DNA of 64,000 nucleotides from Magicicada septendecula (Eukaryota; Arthropoda; Insecta; Hemiptera; Cicadidae): assembly GCA_034769895.1 (NCBI GenBank), contig CM068367.1, positions 705,654,885 through 705,718,884 of the forward strand, in the 5' to 3' direction. The translations under genes were made by a program, and so were the position numbers. Numbering within the stretch: position 1 is the stretch's first letter; the number at the start of each line of letters is the position of its first letter. The notes below the pieces were generated by a model. It made no database searches. It had not been told where the DNA came from and was given only the letters and a program-made list of their open reading frames with translations. This document shows positions 22,338 to 34,428 of this stretch, one piece after another.

Positions 22338-23468
22338 ACTTCCATATTCCTTAAGGAATGGAAGTATGGTGATGGCAAAAAAAATCGTGTTCGAGATTAT
22401 TTGAGATTCTGATTCTACTACACTCAAAACATGAAAAAAAGTCGTTTTCCGAAAAGTGTCTGTGTGTGTGTCTGTCTGTCTGTGTGTGTGTCTGTCTGTG
22501 TGTCTGTGTGTCTGTAGATTTTTTTCTGTGGCAAACGATAACTGCCGCAAATTCAAACAGAATCAAATTATTTTTTGCATGCAGGCCTGGTTTGAAGAGT
22601 ACTCGCGACCTATTGTTTTTGGTGAAGATCGGTTGAGGGAAAGGGGTAGTTTACCTGCAACGGTTTTTTTTTTAGCAAGGGTAATTTTGTTTGTTTGGCA
22701 AACGATAACAGCCGCAAATTCAAACAATCAAATAATGTTTCGCATACAGTCCTGAATTGTAGAGTTCTCAAGATCTGTTGATTTTGGTGAAGATCGGTTA
22801 AGGGGAAGGGGTAGTTTACCTGTAACGTTTTATGGTTTAACAAGGGTATTTCCTATGGCAAACGATAACAGCCGCAAATTCAAACAGAATCAAAAGATTA
22901 TTTGCATACAGCCCTAAATTGTAGAGTTCTCAAGACCTATTGTTTTTGGTGAAGATCGGTTGAGGGAAAGGGGTAGTTTACCTGAAACGGTTTTTTTTTA
23001 ATCAAGGGTAATTTTACTTCCATGTTCCTTAAGGAATGGAAGTATGGTGATGGCAAAAAAAATCGTGTTCGAGATTATTGCAGATTCTGATTGTACTACA
23101 CTCCAAAGATGAAAAAAAGTCATTTTTCGAAAGGTGTCTGTGTGTGTGTCTGTAGATTTTTTACTTCCATATTCCTTAAGGAATGGAAGTATGGTGATGG
23201 CAAAAAAAATCGTGTTCGAGATTATTGCAGATTCTGATTCTACTACACTCAAAACATGAAAAAAAGTCGTTTTCCGAAAAGTGTCTGTCTGTGTGTCTGT
23301 CTGTCTGTCTTTGTGTCTGTCTGTGTGTCTGTAGATTTTTTACTTCCATATTCCTTAAGGAATGGAAGTATGGTGATGGCAAAAAAAATCGTGTTCGAGA
23401 TTATTGCAGATTCTGATTGTACTACACTCAAAACATGAAAAAAAGTCGTTTTCCGAAAAGTGCCTGTG

Positions 23469-23499
<31 letters not shown>

Positions 23500-25104
23500 G
23501 TGTCTGTCTGTCTGTAGATTTTTTTTCTATGGCAAACGATAACTGCCGCAAATTCAAACAGAATCAAATAATTTTTTGCATGCAGCTCTGATTTGCAGAG
23601 TACTCGCGCCCTATTGATTTTGGTGAAGATCGGTTGAGGGAAAGGGGTAGTTTACCTGCAACGGTTTTTTTTTAGCAAGGGTAATTTTGTTTGTTTGGCA
23701 AACGATAACAGCCGCAAATTCATACAGAATGAAATAATGTTTCGCATACAGCCCTGAATTGTAGAGTTCTCAAGGTCTTTTGATTTTGGTGAAGATCGGT
23801 TAAGGGAAAGGGGTAGTTTACCTGTAACGTTTTATGTTTTAACAAGGGTATTTATTATGGCAAACGATAACAGCCGCAAATTCAAACAGAATCAAAAGAT
23901 TATTTGCATACAGCCCTAAATTGTAGAGTTCTCAAGACCTATTGTTTTTGGTGAAGATCGGTTGAGGGAAAGGGGTAGTTTACCTGCAACGTTTTTTTAA
24001 AAAGGGTATTTTCTATGGCAAACGATAACAGCCGCAAATTCAAACTGAATCAAATAATGTTTTGCGTACTGCCCTCATTTGGTGAGTACTCAAGACCTAT
24101 TGTTTCTGGTGAAGATCGGTTAAGGGAAAGGGGTAGTTTACCTGTAACGTTTTATGTTTTAACAAGGGTATTTCCTATGGCAAACGATAACAGCCGCAAA
24201 TTCAAACAGATTCAACGATTATTTTCATACAGCCCTAAATTGTAGAGTTCTCAAGACCTATTGTTTTTGGTGAAGATCGGTTGAGGTAAAGGGGTAGTTT
24301 ACCTGCAACGTTTTTTTAACAAGGGTATTTTCTATGGCAAACGATAACAGCCGCAAATTCAAACAGAATCAAATAATGTTTTGCACACAGCCCTGATTTG
24401 TAGAGTACTCAAGACCTGTTTTTTTTGGTGAAGATCGGTTAAGGGGAAGGGGTAGTTTACCTGCAACGTTTTTTTATCAAGCGTATTTTCTATGGCAAAC
24501 GATAGCAGCCGCAAATTCAAACAGAATCAAATAATTTTTAGCATACGTCCCTGTGTTGTAGAGGTCTCAATGACTTTCGATTTTGGTGAAGATCGGTTGA
24601 GGGAAAGGGGTAGTTTACCTGCAACGTTTGTTTAACAAGGGTATTTTCTATGGCAAACGATAACAGCCGCAAATTCAAACAGAATCAAAAGATTATTTGC
24701 ATACAGCCCTAAATTGTAGAGTTCTCAAGACCTGTTGTTTTTGGTGACGATCGGTTGAGGGAAAGGGGTAGTTTACCTGCAACGTTTTTTTAACAAGGGT
24801 ATTTTCTATGGCAAACGATAACAGCCGCAAATTCAAACAGAATCAAATAATGTTTTGCATACAGCCCTGATTTGTAGAGTACTCAAGACCTATTGTTTTT
24901 GGTGAAGATCGGTTGAGGGGAAGGGGTAGTTTACCTGCAACGTTTTTTTAAAAAGGGTATTTTCTATGGCAAACGATAACTGCCGCAAATTCAAACAGAA
25001 TCAAATAATTTTTTGCATACCTCCCTGAATTGTAGAGGTCTCAAGGACTTTCGATTTTGGTGAAAATCGGTCAAGGGGAAGGGGTAGTTTACCTGCAACC
25101 TTTT
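22338..25104 (+). repeat. Array block: B, A monomers, B triplet, A monomers
   Basis: B at 22338, about three A, then three B in tandem (23016, 23163, 23342, to ~23518), then about ten A. The last two Bs have the longest TCTG runs of this part. Confidence 0.88.
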
Positions 25105-25357
25105 ACGTTTTAACAAGAGTAAAGTACTTGAAAATTTATTTAAACTTTTTGAAACAATGGTAATTGTTAAAAATAAAATAATTTTGATGCCAGGCAATAA
25201 AATTATAATTTTTTCATTTTAATGTAATATAATATTTTTCATTTAATACAGCAATAAAAAGGCAGGTAAGACACAGCCTGGCTGTTTGGCTGAAAATGAT
25301 TTTAAATATAAATCTTAGAATATGGAAGTCATGTATGGTTCTCCATACCGATATTTT
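25105..25357 (+). repeat. C1 spacer
   Basis: Standard C1. Only one A monomer separates it from the next spacer. Confidence 0.88.
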
Positions 25358-25498
25358 CTATGGCAAACGATAACAGCCGCAAATTCAAACAAAATCAAAT
25401 AATTTTTTGCGTACAGTCCTGAATTGTAGAGTACTCAAGACCTATTGTTTTTGGTGAAGATTGGTTAAGGGAAAGGGGTAGTTTACCTGCAACCTTTT
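25358..25498 (+). repeat. Single A monomer between two spacers
   Basis: One A copy lies between a C1 head and a C2 tail, making the shortest array element in the window. It could be a recombination product joining a C1-type and a C2-type element. Confidence 0.8.
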
Positions 25499-25727
25499 AC
25501 GTTTTAACAAGAGTAAAGTACTTGAAAATTTATTTAAACTTTTTCAAACAATGGTAATTGTTAAAAATAAAATAATTTTGTTGCCAAGCAATAAAATTAA
25601 AATTTGTTCATTTTAATGTACATCATGTATAAGAGAAAATATATCGCGCTTGGCAGGCGATATTAAGATTTAAATATAAATCTTAGAATATGGAAGTCAT
25701 GTATGGTTCTCCATACCGATATTTTTT
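25499..25727 (+). repeat. C2 spacer
   Basis: Matches 36832-37060 at offset 11,333. Confidence 0.88.
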
Positions 25728-28700
25728 CTATGGCAAACGATAACTGCCGCAAATTCAAAAAGAATCATATAATGTTTCGCATACAGCCCTGAATTGTAGA
25801 GTTCTCAAGATCTGTTGATTTGGTGAAGATCGGTTAAGGGAAAGGGGTAGTTTACCTGCAACGGTTTTTTTTTAGCAAGGGTAATTTTGTTTGTTTGGCA
25901 AACGATAACAGCCGCAAATTCAAACAGAATCAAATAATGTTTCGCATACAGCCCTGAATTGTAGAGTTCTCAAGATCTGTTGAATTTGGTGAAGATCGGT
26001 TAAGGGAAAGGGGTAGTTTACCTGTAACGTTTTATGTTTTAACAAGGGTATTTCCTATGGCAAACGATAACAGCCGCAAATTCAAACAGAATCAAAAGAT
26101 TATTTGCATGCAGCCCTGATTTGCAGAGTTCTCAAGACCTATTGTTTTTGGTGAAGATCGGTTGAGGGAAAGGGGTAGTTTACCTGAAACGGTTTTTTTT
26201 AAATCAAGGGTAATTTTACTTCCATGTTCCTTAAGGAAATGGAAGTATGGTGATGGCAAAAAAAATCGTGTTCGAGATTATTGCAGATTCTGATTGTACT
26301 ACACTCCAAAGATGAAAAAAAGTCATTTTTCGAAAGGTGTCTGTGTGTGTGTCTGTAGATTTTTTACTTCCATATTCCTTAAGGAATGGAAGTATGGTGA
26401 TGGCAAAAAAAATCGTGTTCGAGATTATTGCAGATTCTGATTCTACTACACTCAAAACATGAAAAAAATTCGTTTTCCGAAAAGTGTCTGTGTGTGTGTC
26501 TGTCTGTCTGTGTGTCTGTCTGTGTGTCTGTAGATTTTTTTCTATGGCAAACGATAACTGCCGCAAACTCAAACAGAATCAAATAATTTTTGCATGCAGC
26601 CCTGATTTGCAGAGTACTCGCGACCTATTGTTTTTGGTGAAGATCGGTTGAGGGAAAGGGGTAGTTTACCTGCAATGGTTTTTTTTTAGCAAGGGTAATT
26701 TTGTTTGTTTGGCAAACGATAACAGCCGCAAATTCAAACAGAATCAAATAATGTTTCGCATACAGCCCTGAATTGTAGAGTTCTCAAGATCTGTTGATTT
26801 TGGTGAAGATCGGTTAAGGGAAAGGGGTAGTTTACCTGTAACGTTTTATGTTTTAACAAGGGTATTTCCTATGGCAAACGATAACAGCCGCAAATTCAAA
26901 CAGAATCAAAAGATTATTTGCATACAGCCCTAAATTGTAGAGTTCTCAAGACCTATTGTTTTTGGTGAAGATCGGTTGAGGGAAAGGGGTAGTTTACCTG
27001 AAACGGTTTTTTTTAAATCAAGGGTAATTTTACTTCCATGTTCCTTAAGGAAATGGAAGTATGGTGATGGCAAAAAAAATCGTGTTCGAGATTATTGCAG
27101 ATTCTGATTGTACTACACTCCAAAGATGAAAAAAAGTCATTTTTCGAAAGGTGTCTGTGTGTGTGTCTGTAGATTTTTTACTTCCATATTCCTTAAGGAA
27201 TGGAAGTATGGTGATGGCAAAAAAAATCGTGTTCGAGATTATTGCAGATTCTGATTCTACTACACTCAAAACATGAAAAAAATTCGTTTTCCGAAAAGTG
27301 TCTGTGTGTGTGTCTGTCTGTCTGTGTGTCTGTCTGTGTGTCTGTAGATTTTTTTCTATGGCAAACGATAACTGCCGCAAACTCAAACAGAATCAAATAA
27401 TTTTTGCATGCAGCCCTGATTTGCAGAGTGCTCGCGACCTATTGTTTTTGGTGAAGATCGGTTGAGGGAAAGGGGTAGTTTACCTGCAACGGTTTTTTTT
27501 TTAGCAAGGGTAATTTTGTTTGTTTGGCAAACGATAACAGCCGCAAATTCAAACAGAATCAAATAATGTTTCCCATACAGCCCTGAATTGTAGAGTTCTC
27601 AAGATCTGTTGATTTTGGTGAAGATCGGTTAAGGGAAAGGGGTAGTTTACCTGTAACGTTTTATGTTTTAACAAGGGAATTTCCTATGGCAAACGATAAC
27701 AGCCGCAAATTCAAACAGAATCAAAAGATTATTTGCATACAGCCCTAAATTGTAGAGTTCTCAAGATCTATTGTTTTTGGTGAAGATCGGTTAAGGGAAA
27801 GGGGTAGTTTACCTGCAACGTTTTTTTAACAAGGGTATTTTCTATGGCAAACGATAACAGCCGCAAATTCAAACAGAATCAAATAATTTTCTGCATACAG
27901 CCCTGATTTGTTGAGTATTCAAGACCTATTGTTTTTGGTGAAGATCGGTTGAGGGGAAGGGGTAGTTTACCTGCAACGTTTTTTATCAAGCGTATTTTCT
28001 ATGGCAAACGATAACTGCCGCAAATTCAAACAGAATCAAATAATTTTTTGCATACAGGCCTGATTTGTAGAGTACTCGCGACCTGTTGTTTTTGGTGAAG
28101 ATCGGTTGAGGGGAAGGGGTAGTTTACCGGCAACGGTTTTTTTTATAAAGGGAAATTTTTTTTTTGGCAAACGATAACAGCCGCAAATTCAAACAGAATC
28201 AAATAATGTTTCGCATACAGCCCTGAATTGTAGTGTTCTCAAGACGTTTTGTTTTTGGTGAAGATCGGTTAAGGGAAAGGGGTAGTTTACCTACAACGTT
28301 TTTATAACAAGGGTATTTTATATGGCAAACGATAACAGCCGCAAATTCAAACAGAATCAAATAATTTTTTTGCATACAGCCCTGATTTGTAGAGTACTCA
28401 AGACCTATTGTTCTTGGTGAAGATCGGTTGAGGGGAAGGGGTAGTTTACCTGCAGCGTTTTTTTAACAAGGGTATTTTCTATGGCAAACGATAACTGCCG
28501 CAAATTCAAACAGAATCAAATAATTTTCTGCATACAGCCCTGATTTGTTGAGTTCTCAAGACCTGTTGTTTTTGGTGAAGATCGGTTGGGGGAAGGGGTA
28601 GTTTACCTGCAACGTTTTTTATCAAGCGTATTTTCTATGGCAAAAGATAACTGCCGCAAATTCAAACAGAATCAAACAATTTTTTGCATACAGCCCTGAT

Positions 28701-28775
28701 TTGTAGAGTACTCGCGACCTATTGTTTTTGGTGAAGATCGGTTAAGGGGAAGGGGTAGTTTACCTGCAACCTTTT
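25728..28775 (+). repeat. Array block with tandemly duplicated 814-bp module
   Basis: B pairs at 26218-26533 and 27032-27350 sit in two copies of an ~814 bp module (about 25,860-26,673 and 26,674-27,487). Both share the ATTCGTTTTCCG change and CGCAAACTCAAACAG. About nine A monomers follow. Confidence 0.88.
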
Positions 28776-29004
28776 ACGTTTTAACAAGAGTAAAGTACTT
28801 GAAAATTTATTTAAACTTTTTCAAACAATGGTAATTGTTAAAAATAAAATAATTTTGTTGCCAAGCAATAAAATTAAAATTTGTTCATTTTAATGTACAT
28901 CATGTATAAGAGAAAATATATCGCGCTTGGCAGGCGATATTAAGATTTAAATATAAATCTTAGAATATGGAAGTCATGTATGCTTCTCCATACCGATATT
29001 TTTT
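28776..29004 (+). repeat. C2 spacer
   Basis: Hairpin altered to GTATGCTTCTCCATAC, breaking one base pair. This is the only copy with that change. Confidence 0.87.
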
Positions 29005-30268
29005 CTATGGCAAACGATAACTGCCGCAAATTCAAACAGAATCATATAATGTTTCGCATACAGCCCTGAATGGTAGAGTTCTCAAGATCTGTTGATTTTG
29101 GTGAAGATCGGTTAAGGGAAAGGGGTAGTTTACCTGCAACGGTTTTTTTTTAGCAAGGGTAATTTTGTTTGTTTGGCAAACGATAACAGCCGCAAATTCA
29201 AACAGAATCAAATAATGTTTCGCATACAGCCCTGAATTGTAGAGTTCTCAAGATCTGTTGATTTTGGTGAAGATCGGTTAAGGGAAAGGGGTAGTTTACC
29301 TGTAACGTTTTATGTTTTAACAAGGGTATTTCCTATGGCAAACGATAACAGCCGCAAATTCAAACAGAATCAAAAGATTATTTGCATACAGCCCTAAATT
29401 GTAGAGTTCTCAAGATCTATTGTTTTTGGTGAAGATCGGTTAAGGGAAAGGGGTAGTTTACCTGCAACGTTTTTTTAACAAGGGTATTTTCTATGGCAAA
29501 CGATAACAGCCGCAAATTCAAACAGAATCAAATAATTTTCTGCATACAGCCCTGATTTGTTGAGTATTCAAGACCTATTGTTTTTGGTGAAGATCGGTTT
29601 GAGGGGAAGGGGTAGTTTACCTGCAACGTTTTTTATCAAGCGTATTTTCTATGGCAAACGATAACTGCCGCAAATTCAAACTGAATCAAATAATTTTTTG
29701 CATACAGCCCTGATTTGTAGAGTACTCGCGACCTGTTGTTTTTGGTGAGGATCGGTTGAGGGGAAGGGGTAGTTTACCGGCAACGGTTTTTTTTATAAAG
29801 GGAAATTTTTTTTTTGGCAAACGATAACAGCCGCAAATTCAAACAGAATCAAATAATGTTTCGCATACAGCCCTGAATTGTAGTGTTCTCAAGACGTTTT
29901 GTTTTTGGTGAAGATCGGTTAAGGGAAAGGGGTAGTTTACCTACAACGTTTTTATAACAAGGGTATTTTCTATGGCAAACGATAACAGCCGCAAATTCAA
30001 ACAGAATCAAATAATTTTTTTGCATACAGCCCTGATTTGTAGAGTACTCAAGACCTGTTGTTCTTGGTGAAGATCGGTTGAGGGGAAGGGGTAGTTTACC
30101 TGCAACGTTTTTTATCAAGCGTATTTTCTATGGCAAACGATAACTGCCGCAAATTCAAACAGAATCAAATAATTTTTTGCATACAGCCCTGATTTGTAGA
30201 GTACTCGCGACCTATTGTTTTTGGTGAAGATCGGTTAAGGGGAAGGGGTAGTTTACCTGCAACCTTTT
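29005..30268 (+). repeat. Array block: about eight A monomers, no B
   Basis: Bounded by C2 on both sides. Nearly identical to 39,854-41,117 (offset 10,849). Confidence 0.9.
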
Positions 30269-30497
30269 ACGTTTTAACAAGAGTAAAGTACTTGAAAATT
30301 TATTTAAACTTTTTCAAACAATGGTAATTGTTAAAAATAAAATAATTTTGTTGCCAAGCAATAAAATTAAAATTTGTTCATTTTAATGTACATCATGTAT
30401 AAGAGAAAATATATCGCGCTTGGCAGGCGATATTAAGATTTAAATATAAATCTTAGAATATGGAAGTCATGTATGGTTCTCCATACCGATATTTTTT
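30269..30497 (+). repeat. C2 spacer
   Basis: Matches 18175-18403 and 41118-41346. Confidence 0.88.
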
Positions 30498-32241
30498 CTA
30501 TGGCAAACGATAACTGCCGCAAATTCAAACAGAATCATATAATGTTTCGCATACAGCCCTGAATTGTAGAGTTCTCAAGATCTGTTGATTTTGGTGAAGA
30601 TTGGTTAAGGGAAAGGGGTAGTTTACCTGTAACGTTTTATGTTTTAACAAGGGTATTTCCTATGGCAAACGTTAACAGCCGCAAATTCAAACAGAATCAA
30701 AAGATTATTTGCATACAGCCCTAAATTGTAGAGTTCTCAAGACCTGTTGTTTTTGGTGAAGTTCGGGTGAGGGAAAGGGGTAGTTTACCTGCAACGTTTT
30801 TTTAACAAGGGTATTTTTTATGGCAAACGATAACAGCCGCAAATTCAAACAGAATCAAATAATGTTTTGCATACAGCCCTGATTTGTAGAGTACTCAAGA
30901 CCTATTGTTTTTGGTGAAGATCGGTTAAGGGAAAGGGGTAGTTTACCTGTAACGTTTTATGTTTTAACAAGGTATTTCCTATGGCAAACGATAACAGCCG
31001 CAAATTCAAACAGAATCAAAAGATTATTTGCATACAGCCCTGATTTGTAGAGTACTCAAGACCTATTGTTTTTGGTGAAGATCGGTTAAGGGGAAGGGGT
31101 AGTTCACCTGCAACGTTTTTTTATCAAGCGTATTTTCTATGGCAAACGATAACAGCCGCAAATTCAAACAGAATCAAATAATTTTTTGCATGCAGCACTG
31201 ATTTGCAGAGTACTCGCGACCTATTGTTTTTGGTGAAGATCGGTTGAGGGAAAGGGGTAGTTTACCGGCAACGGTTTTTTTTTAGCAAGGGTAATTTTGT
31301 TTGTTTGGCAAACGATAACAGCCGCAAATTCAAACAGAATCATATAATGTTTCGCATACAGCCCTGAATTGTAGAGTTCTCAAGATCTGTTGATTTCGGT
31401 GAAGATCGGTTAAGGGAAAGGGGTAGTTTACCTGTAACGTTTTATGTTTTAACAAGGGTATTTCCTATGGCAAACGATAACAGCCGCAAATTCAAACAGA
31501 ATCAAAAGATTATTTGCATACAGCCCTAAATTGTAGAGATCTCAAGACCTATTGTTTTTGGCGAAGTTCGGTTGAGGGAAAGGGGTAGTTTACCTGCAAC
31601 GTTTTTTTAACAAGGGTATTTTTTATGGCAAACGATAACAGCCGCAAATTCAAACAGAATCAAATAATGTTTTGCATACAGCTCTGATTTGGAGAGTACT
31701 CAAGACCTGTTGTTTCTGGTGAAGATCGGTTAAGGGAAAGGGGTAGTTTACCTGTAACGTTTTATGTTTTAACAAGGGTATTTCCTATGGCAAACGATAA
31801 CAGCCGCAAATTCAAACAGAATCAAAAGATTATTTGCATACAGCCCTAAATTGTAGAGTTCTCAAGACCTATTGTTTTTGGTGAAGATCGGTTGAGGGAA
31901 AGGGGTAGTTTACCTGCAACGTTTTTTTAACAAGGGTATTTTCTATGGCAAACGATAACAGCCGCAAATTTAAACAGAATCAAATAATGTTTTGCATACG
32001 GCCCTGATTTGTAGAGTACTCAATACCTATTGTTTTTGGTGAAGATCGGTTGAGGGGAAGGGGTAATTTACCTGCAACGTTTTTTTAAAAAGGGTATTTT
32101 CTATGGCAAACGATAACTGCCGCAAATTCAAACAGAATCAAATAATTTTTTGCATACCTCCCTGAATTGTAGAGGTCTCAAGGACTTTCGATTTTGGTGA
32201 AAATCGGTCAAGGGGAAGGGGTAGTTTACCTGCAACCTTTT
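30498..32241 (+). repeat. Array block: about eleven A monomers, no B
   Basis: Partner of 18,404-20,148 at offset about 12,093. Its first ~0.8 kb also matches 41,347 onward. Confidence 0.9.
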
Positions 32242-32494
32242 ACGTTTTAACAAGAGTAAAGTACTTGAAAATTTATTTAAACTTTTTGAAACAATGGTAA
32301 TTGTTAAAAATAAAATAATTTTGTTGCCAGGCAATAAAATTATAATTTTTTCATTTTAATGTAATATAATATTTTTCATTTAATACAGCAATAAAAAGGC
32401 AGGTAAGACACAGCCTGGCTGTTTGGCTGAAAATGATTTTAAATATAAATCTTAGAATATGGAAGTCATGTATGGTTCTCCATACCGATATTTT
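32242..32494 (+). repeat. C1 spacer
   Basis: Partner of 20149-20400. Confidence 0.88.
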
Positions 32495-34176
32495 CTATGG
32501 CAAACGATAACAGCCGCGAATTCAAACAAAATCAAATAATTTTTTGCGTACAGTCCTGAATTGTAGAGTACTCAAGACCTATTGTTTTTGGTGAAGATTG
32601 GTTAAGGGAAAGGGGTAGTTTACCTGCAACATTTTTTTATTAAGGGTAATTTTTACTTCCATATTCCTTAAGGAATGGAAGTATGGTGATGGCAAAAAAA
32701 ATCGTGTTCGAGATTATTGCAGATTCTGATTCTACTACACTCAAAACATGAAAAAAAGTCGTTTTCCGAAAAGTGTCTGTGTGTCTGTAGATTTTTACTT
32801 CCATATTCCTTAAGGAATGGAAGTATGGTGATGGCAAAAAAAATCGTGTTCGAGATTATTGCAGATTCTGATTCTACTACACTCAAAACATGAAAAAAAG
32901 TCGTTTTCCGAAAAGTGTCTGTGTGTCTGTGGGTCTGTCTGTCTATAGATTTTTTTTCTATGGCAAACGATAACTGCCGCAAATTCAAGCAGAATCAAAT
33001 AATGTTTTGCATACTGCCCGGTTTTGCAGAGTTCTCGCGACCTATTGTTTTTGGTGAAGATCGGTTGAGGGAAAGGGGTAGTTTACCTGCAACTGTTTTT
33101 TTTTAGCAAGGGTAATTTTGTTTGTTTGGCAAACGATAACAGCCGCAAATTCAAACAGAATCAAATAATGTTTCGCATACAGCCCTGAATTGTAGAGTTC
33201 TCAAGACCTATTGTTTTTGGTGAAGATCGGTTAAGGGAAAGGGGTAGTTTACCTGTAACGTTTTATGTTTTAACAAGGGTATTTCCTATGGCAAACGATA
33301 ACAGCCGCAAATTCAAACAGAATGAAAAGATTATTTGCATACAGCCCTAAATTGTAGAGTTCTCAATACCTTTTGTTTTTGGTGAAGATCGGTTAAGGGA
33401 AAGGGGTAGTTTACCTACAACGTTTTTTTAACAAGGGTATTTTCTATGGCAAGCGATAACAGCCGCAAATTCAAACAGAATCAAATAATTTTCTGCATAC
33501 AGCCCTGATTTGTAGAGTACTCAAGACCTATTGTTTTTGGTGAAGATCGGTTGAGGGGAAGGGGTAGTTTACCAGCAACGTTTTTTATCATGCGTATTTT
33601 CTATGGCAAACGACAACTGCCGCAAATTCAAACAGAATCAAATAATTTTTTGCATACAGCCCTGGTTTGTAGAGTACTCGCGACCTATTGTTTTTGGTGA
33701 AGATCGGTTGAGGGGAAGGGGTAGTTTACCTGCTACGGTTTTTTTTATCAAGGGAAATTTTTTTTTTTTCGCATACAGCCCTGAATTGTAGATTTCTCAA
33801 GACCTATTGTTTTTGGTGAAGATCGGTTGAGGGAAAGGGGTAGTTTACCTGCAACGTTTTTTTAACAAGGGTATTTTCTATGGCAAACGATAACAGCCGC
33901 AAATTCAAACAGAATCAAATAATGTTTTGCATACAGTCCTGATTTGTAGAGTACTCAAGACCTATTGTTTTTGGTGAAGATCGGTTAAGGGGAAGGGGTA
34001 GTTTACCTGCAACGTTTTTTTATCAAGCGTATTTTCTATGGCAAACGATAACAGCCGCAAATTCAAACAGAATCAAATAATTTTTTGCATACGTCCCTGA
34101 ATTGTAGAGGTCTCAACGACTTTCGATTTTGGTGAAGATCGGTTAAGGGGAAGGGGTAGTTTACCTGCAACCTTAT
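32495..34176 (+). repeat. Array block: A, B pair, about eight A monomers
   Basis: Bs at 32655 and 32797 (to ~32950). It contains the same shortened A copy (about 33,754) as 20401-22085. Confidence 0.9.
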
Positions 34177-34428
34177 ACGTTTTAACAAGAGTAAAGTACT
34201 TGAAAATTTATTTAAACTTGTTGAAACAATGGTAATTGTTAAAAATAAAATAATTTTGTTGCCAGGCAATAAAATTATAATTTTTTCATTTTAATGTAAT
34301 ATAATATTTTTCATTTAATACAGCAATAAAAAGGCAGGTAAGACACAGCCTGGCTGTTTGGCTGAAAATGATTTTAAATATAAATCTTAGAATATGGAAG
34401 TCATGTATGGTTCTCCATACCGATATTT
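34177..34428 (+). repeat. C1 spacer
   Basis: Shares CTTATACG and AAACTTGTTGAAAC with 22086. Joined directly to B. Confidence 0.88.
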
